A stretch of 64,000 nt of DNA from Asticcacaulis excentricus CB 48 (GTDB lineage Bacteria; Pseudomonadota; Alphaproteobacteria; Caulobacterales; Caulobacteraceae): contig NC_014816.1 in assembly GCF_000175215.2 (NCBI RefSeq), positions 1,423,001 to 1,487,000 of the forward strand. The letters run 5' to 3'. Each line of letters begins with the position of its first letter. The stretch's first letter is position 1. The notes below the pieces were generated by a model. That model was not told where the DNA came from. It worked only from the letters and a program-made list of their open reading frames with translations, and did no database searches. Positions 8,712 through 17,001 of this stretch are shown here, one piece after another. The position numbers were made by a program, and so were the translations under genes.

Positions 8712-9284
8712 TTACGAGCATGTCTCGGTCGGTTGAGGATCGGTCTTTACGCTCAGCCGGTCAAGGCTGCGGGCGACATAGGCCTGGGTTTCGGTATAGG
8801 GCGGCACGCCGCCGTGGCGGTTGACTGCGCCGGCCCCGGCATTATAGGCGGCTAGCGCCAGATCAATACGACCGTCAAAGCGGTCAAGCTGACGGCGCAG
8901 ATAAGCGGCACCGCCGAACACATTGCCTTGCGGATCAAAGGGGTCGACGCCCAGTTCGGCGGCGGTCGCGGGCATAAGCTGCATTAGGCCGATGGCCCCG
9001 CGTGGCGAGATGGCCTTCGGATTAAAGTCCGACTCCTGTCGGATGACCGCGATCAGAAAATCAGCGCTGAGACTATAGCGTTCGGCGGCGGCCTGGATCA
9101 CATCCTGATAGGGCAGGGATGTCGTTTGAACGGTTACCGGCGGCACGGAGGCGCACAGGGTGTGAAAGTCGCCATCGTCGGCCAGCTCAAACACCTGCGC
9201 AGCGGTGGGTAAAGCGGCGCAAAGCACCACACCCATTGTTCCCGCTGTCGTCAAAAATGCCCGCACGGGCCGCTCCTTGCTCAC
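8712..9284 (-). CDS. virB1: Type IV secretion lytic transglycosylase VirB1
   Basis: 190-residue periplasmic enzyme that would open the peptidoglycan for assembly of the secretion channel. A signal peptide (about residues 1-29, ending at AAQ) is followed by a goose-type lysozyme/SLT domain. It has the catalytic glutamate in AVIRQESDF and the conserved blocks SPRGAIGLMQLMPATA and LALAAYNAGAGAV. It is the first gene of the operon. Its promoter should lie in the AT-richer stretch 9285-9420, but I could not fix -35/-10 boxes with confidence. Confidence 0.92.
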   Translation of the reverse strand: MSKERPVRAFLTTAGTMGVVLCAALPTAAQVFELADDGDFHTLCASVPPVTVQTTSLPYQDVIQAAAERYSLSADFLIAVIRQESDFNPKAISPRGAIGLMQLMPATAAELGVDPFDPQGNVFGGAAYLRRQLDRFDGRIDLALAAYNAGAGAVNRHGGVPPYTETQAYVARSLDRLSVKTDPQPTETCS

Positions 9285-9504
9285 GCTCTGTACCGCGCAC
9301 TATACCGCGTCACGGCTGCACCGTCCCGGTGAAGATGTCATCTGGTCAAGCGGCTCTAACAGTTAAGTTTGTCAGATTTGTTACGCTCGCCCCCCAATAA
9401 TCTTTGCACGGAGAATTCTTGCGATTCGCCGCTGTTGTCAGCATACACCGCGCGGTCCTTAATTTACAGGAAGCCGGGGTTGGGTTGTGAGAAATTGCGC
9501 GGAC

Positions 9505-9745
9505 TAGGGAAGAAGGCAATGCCATCTGTGCCATATCCAGTCGGCGTAACTAGTTGCGGTAATCGAGGCGATCTCGGGATGGGTGGGGCAAAACGTCGTC
9601 TGAGCCAGAAACTGGCGGGCCTCTGTATTGGTCGGCTTGAGCAACACCGGATGTGGGGTCTTTACGCAAACCACCGAAGCATTGCCTCCACCTCCACCTC
9701 AGTCCACAGGCGGGCAGGGCAAGAAACAATGCTATCACGCAAGCA
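9505..9745 (-). pseudogene. N-terminal remnant of a DUF1800-family gene
   Basis: On the minus strand a signal-peptide-like start (MIALFLALPACG, in a second frame) runs into a glycine run. From about 9705 one frame then reads GGGGGNASVVCVKTP, EARQFLAQTTFCPTHPEIAS and ITATSYADWI before a stop at about 9505. The lipoprotein-like Cys-Gly-rich start followed by EAxxFLxQxTFGPTxxxI and a YxxWI block is the usual N-terminus of DUF1800 proteins (about 500 residues, function unknown). There is a stop inside the glycine run, a frame change, and no trace of the remaining 400 or so residues, so this is a 5' fragment of a lost gene. Confidence 0.68.
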
Positions 9746-10443
9746 TGGGCGGCTTTTTCGAGACGGAGCCTAAACGCCTTCCGTCCGTTCCAGAATGTGA
9801 CCTGCGCTGACGGGTTGCCACACAGAACAGCCTGACTTTCTGCATAAAAACATGCCCCGCGAGGTTTTTACAGGCATGATGATTGCCATCAAAGATGATG
9901 ACACTATCCCCTGAGAACATTAAGAAATCAAAATTTTTGCCATTAACAATTCGTGACAAAACGGCAATCTCAAAAGGGGCGCGGAGGGCTTCACTCCATC
10001 TAAGGGGCTGAGGCGGGCCACTCTGCAGCTATTTTTCGTCATGCAGATCAAGCGACAAAAAGCCCTCAGGCGCGGTTTCGTGGCAGTTAAACCCTGATAA
10101 ATTAAATAACTCCGACAATTAATTTACATAATCGTATATTTTATAATTGACCCCGCTGGCTAAGGAGGGTTACATTTTTGATGGGTGGGGCACTCTTGGT
10201 TCCGGTGAAGAGGCCCGTGCCCGGCTTACCGTGCGGCCTCTGATGACATTAAAGACTCCCTACGTGTTATCGGAGATCGCTAGTAACTTGCATGTCCGCC
10301 ACGCTTCACTTTTGTCGTGTGGTGTAAACCTTCATTCTTAGTCGGCCTCCGCAAACCCCGTGGATCAGCCAAGCCCCTAACGCGAAAAAGAACCCTGAGT
10401 ATTTTTCGAAAGTATCTCCACTTCTTACCCGACGGAGTGAACC
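9746..10443. other. Long intergenic stretch, AT-richer, no gene recognised
   Basis: This 700-bp gap lies between the DUF1800 remnant and the Tat-exported gene at 10444. The part 10080-10160 is markedly AT-rich and could hold the promoter of the downstream pair. Short open frames here (for example 10147-10341) have no recognisable protein signature. The RBS for the next gene is probably CGGAGTGA at 10432-10439. I see no tRNA, repeat array or transposase. Confidence 0.5.
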
Positions 10444-13212
10444 ATGACGCCATCCGCCGTTTCGACCCTGACCCGCCGCGCCAGCCTTACGGCCATAGCG
10501 GGGGCGCTGGCCGCCCCCAGTCTGGCGCGGGCCGCTGATACAGGAGGTCTGGCTTGGAACAGCGCGGACGCGCAGACCACAGTTCATGAGACGCCGGATT
10601 TCCATATCGAGCTTCAGGAAACCTCCCAAACCCTCGTCTCTCTGGCTCCGAAGGGTGTAGGGGGAGGCTTTGACTTCGCCCCGCGCCACCGTTTTACCCA
10701 GCGTCTGGGCGACGGGTGCTACCGTCTAGGCGATCTCGACCTGCGTGTGCGCATCGAAGGGGAAGAAAAGTGGAGCGACCATTCGACGGCCTATCGCCGT
10801 GTGAAGGTCAAAGCCCTGCCAAAGCCCGAGGGGGCGCTGGCCTCAGCGGACATTACCCCCAGCCTTGGCGCGGAGATGCCGCTGAAGGTGGTGCGGACGT
10901 GGAGTGTGTCTGAGGGCAAGCTGGTTTTGCGCTTTACACTGGCGAACCCCACCCAGAAGACGATTGAAGTCGGCGGTCTGGGCATGGCCATGGTCTTCGA
11001 CAATATCATCAGCGGGCGTCATCTCGATGAGGCTCATGATGTCGCCTCTTTCTACGATCCCTATGTCGGTCTGAATGCCGGCTATCTTCAGGTCAACCGA
11101 CTGAACGGGCAGGGGCCCTCCTTGCTGGTCCTTCCAGCCAACGATACGGCGAAGTTCGAGCTGTATAAGCCGATCCTCAACACGCGCGATGGCGACAAAA
11201 AGCTGGCGATCTACAGCGATATCGAGCCGCGCAACATGACGTTTGAAGGCTTTTATAGCTGGATGACGCACGCCAAAGGTTTTGCCGACAGCGAATGGAA
11301 GGGCGTCGAGCAGTGGAACACGCCCACTTCGCTGATGCTCAAGCCGGGGCAATCGACCAGCGTGGCGCTGAAATTCGTTCTGTCGCCGTCTATCCGTGAG
11401 ATCGAGCCGACCCTGATCAAACAGGGCCGTCCGGTCGCTGTCGGCATTCCCGGCTATGTGGTGCCGACCGACCTGCCCGCCGACCTCTTTATCCATGCGC
11501 CGAAGGCGGTCAAAGCTTTAGGGGTGCATCCGCAGGGCGCGCTGGAGGTCACGCCTGTCGGGGCTATTAGGGGCGGCTGGCTGAAATACAGCGTGATGGG
11601 CAAGGCGTTGGGTCGCGCGCGGCTGACACTGACCTATGCCGACGGTACGCAACAGACTATCCATTACAAGGTGACCAAGCCCCAAGCAGAGGCCGTGGCC
11701 GATATGGGGCAGTTCCTGACCACGAAGCAGTGGTACGAAAACCCCAATGATCCGTTCAAGCGCTCGCCGTCGATCATGATTTTCGACCGCGAAAAGAACG
11801 CACTGGTGCTTCAGGACAATCGAGTCTGGGTATCTGGCCTGTCAGACGAAGGCGGGGCCGGGGCGTGGCTGGCGGCCATCATGAAACAGCTCGACAATCC
11901 GAATCCCGAAGAGGTGCAGAAGTTCGAGCGCTTTGCCAACACCACGCTTTGGGGGCAAATTCAGACACCAGACGGCCCCGATAAATACGGCGTGCGCAAG
12001 TCACTGATGTTCTATGACCCAGAAGGGATGCCCAACGGCACCTATGATGCGTCTCTGAACTGGAAGGTATGGTCGGCCTGGGATCGCAAGCACGCCGCCG
12101 ATCTGGGACGGTCCTACAACTACCCGCACCCGGCGGCGGCCTGGTGGACGCTGTATCGACTCGGCCGCTATAACACGGGCATGACGTCTGGTGAAACCTG
12201 GCAAACCTATCTGACGCGGGCGGCCGAAACCATCAAGGCCATGATGAGTAAGGCCCCTTACTACACGCAGTTCGGTCAGATGGAAGGCGACGTCTTCCTC
12301 TACATCCTCCTCGATCTGAGGCGTGAGGGCTGGACCGAACTGGCCAGTGAGGTCGAGGCGTTGATGAAAGGCCGCGTCGAAATCTGGAAGACGCTGAAAT
12401 ATCCTTTCGGCTCGGAAATGCCGTGGGATTCAACCGGTCAGGCCGAGGTCTATATGTGGATGCGCTATTTCGGCCATCAGGATAAGGCCGACGTCACGCG
12501 CGAAGTCATCATGGCCTATGACCCTGCCATCCCGCACTGGGGCTATAACGGCTCGGCCCGTCGCTTCTGGGACTTTCTCTATGCCGGGAAGCTGTCGCGC
12601 ATTGAGCGTCAGTTGCACCATTACGGCTCGTCGTTGAACGCCGTGCCTCTGTTTGACGCCTATCGCGAAACGCCGGATGACCTCTATATGCTGCGTGTCG
12701 CCTATGGCGGCCTGATGGGGTCACTGACCAATATCGACCAAGAGGGTTTTGCCTCAGCGGCCTTCCATTCCTTCCCGGACGCCATGAAGTGGGATGCCGT
12801 CAATGGCGACTATGGCATGAGCTTCTTCGGTCACGCTGTGACCTCGGCCTCATATCTGGTCAAACACACTGTGTTCGGCTGGATCGGCTTTGGCGGCGTG
12901 GTCAAGACATCGAATGGTGTAATCCATCTTACGCCCAAGGATAGCGCTCGACGTCGCGTCTTCATCGCGCCAGCCGGTCTGTGGATCACGCTCGATGCCG
13001 GCAAGATCGCTGAGGTAGGCTATGATAGTGTTAGCGGTAAGGTGCGCTTGACGCTGGAGGCTGCCGACGCGCAAACGCCCGTCGCCTACATTAATTTTGA
13101 AACCACGGTGAAGGGAGCCAAGCCCTACAGCCTCAAGGGCGAGAAGGCTCTGGGTGCCTATGCGGTGCCACTGAAGGCCGAAGCCATCACCCTCGACCTG
13201 AACCCCGCCTGA
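10444..13212 (+). CDS. Large Tat-exported protein of unknown function, possibly DUF5695 family
   Basis: 922-residue protein with a twin-arginine leader (TRRASLTAIAGALAAPSLARA, cleavage near residue 31), so probably folded before export. The N-terminal 380 residues look beta-rich. The middle and C-terminal parts have many Trp/Tyr/Asp and read like an (alpha/alpha)6 toroid, for example HPAAAWWTLYRLGRYNTGMTSGETWQTYL and AEVYMWMRYFGHQDKADVTRE. That layout is common in glycan-active enzymes. The overall style resembles the DUF5695 family, but I am not certain of the assignment. It lies 16 bp before a GH127 gene, so a role in breaking down arabinose-containing glycans is a reasonable inference. No catalytic residue can be named. 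Confidence 0.6.
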   Translation: MTPSAVSTLTRRASLTAIAGALAAPSLARAADTGGLAWNSADAQTTVHETPDFHIELQETSQTLVSLAPKGVGGGFDFAPRHRFTQRLGDGCYRLGDLDLRVRIEGEEKWSDHSTAYRRVKVKALPKPEGALASADITPSLGAEMPLKVVRTWSVSEGKLVLRFTLANPTQKTIEVGGLGMAMVFDNIISGRHLDEAHDVASFYDPYVGLNAGYLQVNRLNGQGPSLLVLPANDTAKFELYKPILNTRDGDKKLAIYSDIEPRNMTFEGFYSWMTHAKGFADSEWKGVEQWNTPTSLMLKPGQSTSVALKFVLSPSIREIEPTLIKQGRPVAVGIPGYVVPTDLPADLFIHAPKAVKALGVHPQGALEVTPVGAIRGGWLKYSVMGKALGRARLTLTYADGTQQTIHYKVTKPQAEAVADMGQFLTTKQWYENPNDPFKRSPSIMIFDREKNALVLQDNRVWVSGLSDEGGAGAWLAAIMKQLDNPNPEEVQKFERFANTTLWGQIQTPDGPDKYGVRKSLMFYDPEGMPNGTYDASLNWKVWSAWDRKHAADLGRSYNYPHPAAAWWTLYRLGRYNTGMTSGETWQTYLTRAAETIKAMMSKAPYYTQFGQMEGDVFLYILLDLRREGWTELASEVEALMKGRVEIWKTLKYPFGSEMPWDSTGQAEVYMWMRYFGHQDKADVTREVIMAYDPAIPHWGYNGSARRFWDFLYAGKLSRIERQLHHYGSSLNAVPLFDAYRETPDDLYMLRVAYGGLMGSLTNIDQEGFASAAFHSFPDAMKWDAVNGDYGMSFFGHAVTSASYLVKHTVFGWIGFGGVVKTSNGVIHLTPKDSARRRVFIAPAGLWITLDAGKIAEVGYDSVSGKVRLTLEAADAQTPVAYINFETTVKGAKPYSLKGEKALGAYAVPLKAEAITLDLNPA

Positions 13213-13228
13213 TACAGGAATACGCCAG

Positions 13229-15622
13229 ATGATCCGCACGACCTTTCAAACTGATCGCCGCGCCCTGCTGTGTGGGGCCGGGGCCCTGACGCTTCTGACT
13301 GCAATTGGCGGCCCGGCCGTGGCCTCAGCCCCGATCGTCGCCAGGCCCATTCCGCTGACACAGGTGCGCCTGCTGCCGTCGCCTTTCCTTGAGGCCGTCG
13401 AAGCCAACCGTCGCTACTTGTTGTTCCTGTCGCCTGACCGCTTTCTTTACAATTATCACAAGTTTGCTGGTATGCCGGTGAAAGGGGAGATCTACGGCGG
13501 TTGGGAATCGGACACCATCGCCGGCGAAGGGCTGGGGCACTATCTATCGGCCTTATCGCTTATGCACGCCCAGACGGGTGACAACGAATGCGTGGCGCGC
13601 ATCCACTACATTATTTCGGAACTTGAAAAAGTGCAGGCGGCGCACGGCGACGGCTATGTAGCAGGCTTTATGCGTAAGCGTAAGGACGGCTCTATCGTCG
13701 ATGGAAAGGAAATCTTCCCGGAAATTATGGCGGGCGATATCCGCTCGGCGGGCTTCGATCTCAATGGCTGCTGGGTACCTTTCTATAACTGGCACAAGCT
13801 TTTTGCCGGACTTCTGGACGCGCAGGCCTATTGTGGCGTCGACCGGGGCATTCCGGTGGCCGAAAAGCTGGGTGGCTATATTGAAATGGTTTTTGCGGCG
13901 CTTGACGACGCACAGACGCAGAAGGTGCTCGACTGCGAGCATGGTGGCATCAACGAGAGTTTTGCCGAACTGTATAGCCGCACGAACAATCCGCGCTGGC
14001 TGAAGCTGTCTGAGCGACTCTATCACCACCGCATGCTCGACCCGCTGGCGGCCCGCGAAGACAAGCTTGCCAACAACCACGCCAACACACAGGTGCCAAA
14101 GCTGATTGGTCTGGCGCGTCTCTATGAGCTGACGCAGAAGCCGCAGTATCAGACCGCCTCCAGCTTCTTCTGGGAGCGGGTTGTGAACCACCACAGCTTC
14201 GTTATTGGCGGCAATGCTGACCGTGAGTATTTCTTTGAGCCGGACACCATCTCGGCCCATATCACCGAGCAAACCTGCGAAAGCTGCAACACCTACAATA
14301 TGCTGAAGCTGACGCGACACCTCTATAGCTGGTCGCCGAAGGCCGCTTGGTTCGACTATTATGAGCGCGCGCATCTCAATCACATGCTGGCGCATCAGAA
14401 CCCAAAGACGGGCATGTTCACCTATATGATGCCGCTGATGTCGGGCGCGGCGCGCGGTTTCTCCGATGAGGAAAACTCCTTCTGGTGCTGTGTGCTGTCG
14501 GGGATCGAAACCCATTCCAAGCACGGAGACTCTATCTACTGGCACCAAGAAAAGACGCTCTTCGTCAACCTGTTCATTCCGTCAAAGGTCAACTGGGCGG
14601 AACAAAAGGCGGCGTTCGAGCTGACCACCAAATACCCCTATGAGGGCCAAGTAGCGCTGAAACTCAGCCAGCTTTCTGGCGCGAAGACCTTTACGGTGGC
14701 GGTGCGTATCCCCGGCTGGGCCGAAGCCTCAACTCTGCAAGTCAATGGCAAGCCGGCCCTAGCCAAGATGAATGATGGTTATGCCCTAATTACCCGAAAA
14801 TGGCGCGCGGGGGACGTGGTGACGCTGGACCTGCCGCTGAAGCTGCGTTTTGAGACCGCGGCAGGCGATAACAAGGTCGTGGCCCTCCTGCGCGGCCCGA
14901 TGGTGCTGGCCGCTGATCTGGGGCCTGCAGATCAGCCGTGGGGAGGCGATGCCCCGGCTCTAGTTGGGTCCGATCTGATCGGCAGCTTCTACCCGGTCTC
15001 GGCGGCCGAAGCGGTATATGTATCCAAAGGCTCGGGACGTCCGGCGGATATGACATTCCGTCCCTTCTATGCGCAATACGAACGCCGCACAGCGGTCTAT
15101 TTCAATCGCTACAGCGACGACGAATGGGCACAGGCGCAGGTCGCCTATCGCGCTGAACAGGCCCGTCTGAAAGATCTCGCCAACCGTTCGGTGGATGTCA
15201 TGCATCTGGGTGAGATGCAGCCCGAACGCGACCACAATCTCCTAACCGGCGGCAACTCCTACCCGGTGGTCTATCGCGCCCGCAATGGCCGGGACGCCCG
15301 CACTGGGGGCTTCTTCAGCTTTGAGATGAAGACGACCAAGGACGGGAAGGATGCGGGCCCGCTGATGCTCCAGGCCACCTATTGGGGTTCAGAATTCAAC
15401 CGCAGCTTCACCATTGAGATCGACGGCACGGTCATCGCGCATGAGCGACTGTCGGGCCGTCAGCCGGGGGCGTGGATAGATGTCGATTACCCCATCCCGC
15501 ACGAACTGACGCGCGGGAAACAAAAGGTCACGGTCAAGGTCAACCCGCAGGAGGGGAAATCTGCTGGCCCGGTCTTTGGTGTCCGCCTCTTTACCATGGC
15601 TCCTGCGGCAAAACCGGCCTGA
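13229..15622 (+). CDS. GH127 beta-L-arabinofuranosidase-like enzyme (DUF1680 family)
   Basis: 797-residue exported glycosidase with a twin-arginine leader (DRRALLCGAGALTLLTAIGGPAVA). The GH127 zinc/catalytic site is clear: Glu351 and Cys353 in TCESCNTYNMLKL, and Cys420-Cys421 in SFWCCVLSGIETH. In the characterised Bifidobacterium enzyme HypBA1 the matching Glu-x-Cys and Cys-Cys residues bind zinc, and the first Cys of the pair is the nucleophile. Other family blocks are present (GHYLSALSLMHAQTGD, FYNWHKLFAGLLDA, DCEHGGINESFAEL). It probably releases L-arabinofuranose from plant arabinan or glycoproteins in the periplasm; the exact linkage is an inference. It forms an operon with the preceding Tat-exported gene. 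Confidence 0.9.
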   Translation: MIRTTFQTDRRALLCGAGALTLLTAIGGPAVASAPIVARPIPLTQVRLLPSPFLEAVEANRRYLLFLSPDRFLYNYHKFAGMPVKGEIYGGWESDTIAGEGLGHYLSALSLMHAQTGDNECVARIHYIISELEKVQAAHGDGYVAGFMRKRKDGSIVDGKEIFPEIMAGDIRSAGFDLNGCWVPFYNWHKLFAGLLDAQAYCGVDRGIPVAEKLGGYIEMVFAALDDAQTQKVLDCEHGGINESFAELYSRTNNPRWLKLSERLYHHRMLDPLAAREDKLANNHANTQVPKLIGLARLYELTQKPQYQTASSFFWERVVNHHSFVIGGNADREYFFEPDTISAHITEQTCESCNTYNMLKLTRHLYSWSPKAAWFDYYERAHLNHMLAHQNPKTGMFTYMMPLMSGAARGFSDEENSFWCCVLSGIETHSKHGDSIYWHQEKTLFVNLFIPSKVNWAEQKAAFELTTKYPYEGQVALKLSQLSGAKTFTVAVRIPGWAEASTLQVNGKPALAKMNDGYALITRKWRAGDVVTLDLPLKLRFETAAGDNKVVALLRGPMVLAADLGPADQPWGGDAPALVGSDLIGSFYPVSAAEAVYVSKGSGRPADMTFRPFYAQYERRTAVYFNRYSDDEWAQAQVAYRAEQARLKDLANRSVDVMHLGEMQPERDHNLLTGGNSYPVVYRARNGRDARTGGFFSFEMKTTKDGKDAGPLMLQATYWGSEFNRSFTIEIDGTVIAHERLSGRQPGAWIDVDYPIPHELTRGKQKVTVKVNPQEGKSAGPVFGVRLFTMAPAAKPA

Positions 15623-15631
15623 GGCATCCTG

Positions 15632-16047
15632 ATGCGCCCTTGTCCCTGATCAGCCTACTGCCGCTGCCGGCCGGATGGACGACTCACGCTGAGCCAGTCC
15701 TCTATGCGCCCAACTCGGCGCCGGAAGCGCGGACGGTAAGTGCCCATCTTCGATGATGGAGCTGATTATACGACCGATCCCGCACCGCTGATCTCCGGGG
15801 CCAGGTTGTATATTCTTACCGGACGCGATACGGCCGTACCGGGCGTCATGATCTCATCATGCCCGAATGGCAGATGCTGGTCAGCGATGATCCGTAATCG
15901 GGATAGTGGACGCATAAACTGTACTTTCTAAAGCCGGAAGCGGTGGTCAAGTGAGCGACGCCGGTCCGCGCCTTTGCCCCTCAGATCGTGCAGAAATCGG
16001 ACAAGTGCTTCTATCTCTACGCCCCGGTGCGACGCGCCCTTTGACGC
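15632..16047 (+). pseudogene. Decayed GH43-family arabinofuranosidase/xylosidase gene (N-terminal half)
   Basis: A likely ATG at 15632 and signal peptide (LSLISLLPLPAGWTTHA, after a one-base frameshift) lead into a GH43 start: NPIFDDGADYTTDPAPL-like sequence and LYILTGRDTA at about 15743-15840. In the next frame come IMPEWQMLVSDDP, WTHKLYFLKPEAVVK and FAPQIVQKSDKCFYLYAPV. These are the first propeller blades of GH43 enzymes, including the first catalytic Asp (ADYTTDPAP). Stops and at least two frame changes interrupt it, and the rest of the catalytic domain is missing. It follows GH127 by 10 bp, as if it was once the third gene of the same operon. Confidence 0.75.
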
Positions 16048-16559
16048 CATGGTCATCCGCAACATCGCTTCGCACGCCCGCGTCACCGCCTCCAATGCGC
16101 CTGTGGAATACTGGCTGCGCGCCCTTGATATCGGCCTGCCGCCAGAAATTTTGGGCCACCTGATCGCCCAACAATCCGACGCAGAAATGGGTGCCGTTAA
16201 AGGGGGAGCGATCAGTCACGCTGAACGGGGCCAGTATCTATTTCTGGGACTATCAAACCGCAGGCTCCGGCGTCGGTGTCACGCCGCCAAAGGGCTGGCA
16301 TCTGGACTATCGTGACCGCGAAACGTTGAAACCCGTCAAGGCCACAACCGCGTACAGAAGCCGTCTTGACGCCACTTATCCTGTCTCGTTTACGCTAGCG
16401 GCCGCTCGCTGTCTGCGGGCCGCGTTCGACGCTTCTACTGATGGGAAGTCCTACGCTGCTGTTGCGGCACAGGAGTGGCAGGCCTTTACAGTTACCCCGC
16501 AGGTGCCCGTCAAGGCCTCGGTAAAGGGCCCCGCGTCAACTGAGTGTGCGCAGCGATAG
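16048..16559 (+). pseudogene. C-terminal fragment of a GH127-like or carbohydrate-binding glycosidase
   Basis: The fragment begins with IRNIASHARVTASNA (start of a discoidin-like sheet) and ALDIGLPPE in one frame. After a frame change near 16190 it continues as SVTLNGASIYFWDYQTAGSGVGVTPPKGWHLDY, then LRAAFDASTDGKSYAAVAAQEWQAF to the stop. This is the beta-sandwich tail found at the C-terminus of some GH127-type proteins. It is joined directly to the GH43 remnant without any intervening catalytic domain. The pair therefore looks like the two ends left after a large deletion, followed by frameshift decay. Confidence 0.6.
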
Positions 16560-16591
16560 GCAAGCGCGTGAAATCCTGCTAAACAGGGTGC

Positions 16592-16939
16592 ATGTGGAAG
16601 CGGCTGAGCCCTATTTTCGGATTGCTGGCCTTCGTTGTGGCCACGGTGGCGGGACCGGCCATGGCTCAAGTCCGCATGGCCGCCGTCGAGCCTATGCCCT
16701 GTCATGAGATGGCAATGAGTGAACAGGGAACATCGATAAAAAAGCCTGTCCAAAAAACGCATACCGATTGCGACGGTGCGTGTCAGTGCCCGGTCAGCCA
16801 TTGCGCCGCCGGTCCTCTCACCCTGCCTCAGCTGACCTTGCCGATGATCTATGATAACCCTGATTTTCACAAATTTTTCTTTGATCAACGGTTGAGCTTT
16901 GGTTTGAGTGAAGACCTGATGCGCCCGCCACGCGCCTGA
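16592..16939 (+). CDS. Small exported Met/Cys/His-rich protein, probably copper-related
   Basis: 115 residues with a clear signal peptide (MWKRLSPIFGLLAFVVATVAGPAMA). The mature part holds two clusters of soft-metal ligands: MPCHEMAMSE and HTDCDGACQCPVSHC. I do not recognise a named family; the pattern resembles small DUF2946-like proteins that often stand in front of copper genes. It lies 62 bp before copA on the same strand, which supports a periplasmic copper-binding or sensing role. That role is inferred from composition and position only. Confidence 0.6.
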   Translation: MWKRLSPIFGLLAFVVATVAGPAMAQVRMAAVEPMPCHEMAMSEQGTSIKKPVQKTHTDCDGACQCPVSHCAAGPLTLPQLTLPMIYDNPDFHKFFFDQRLSFGLSEDLMRPPRA

Positions 16940-17001
16940 AAACCGGACTCGTTGGGCGCCCAGAGCGGGTGCAACTCGTCACGTTTTTTAGGAAAATACT
17001 C

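Noticed and set aside
10147..10341. Possible protein remnant in the intergenic gap
   Set aside because: Checked in several frames for transposase, recombinase and receptor motifs; nothing convincing.
13553..14548. 331-residue open frame on the minus strand
   Set aside because: It is entirely antisense to the well-supported GH127 gene and shows no protein signature; a by-product of high GC.
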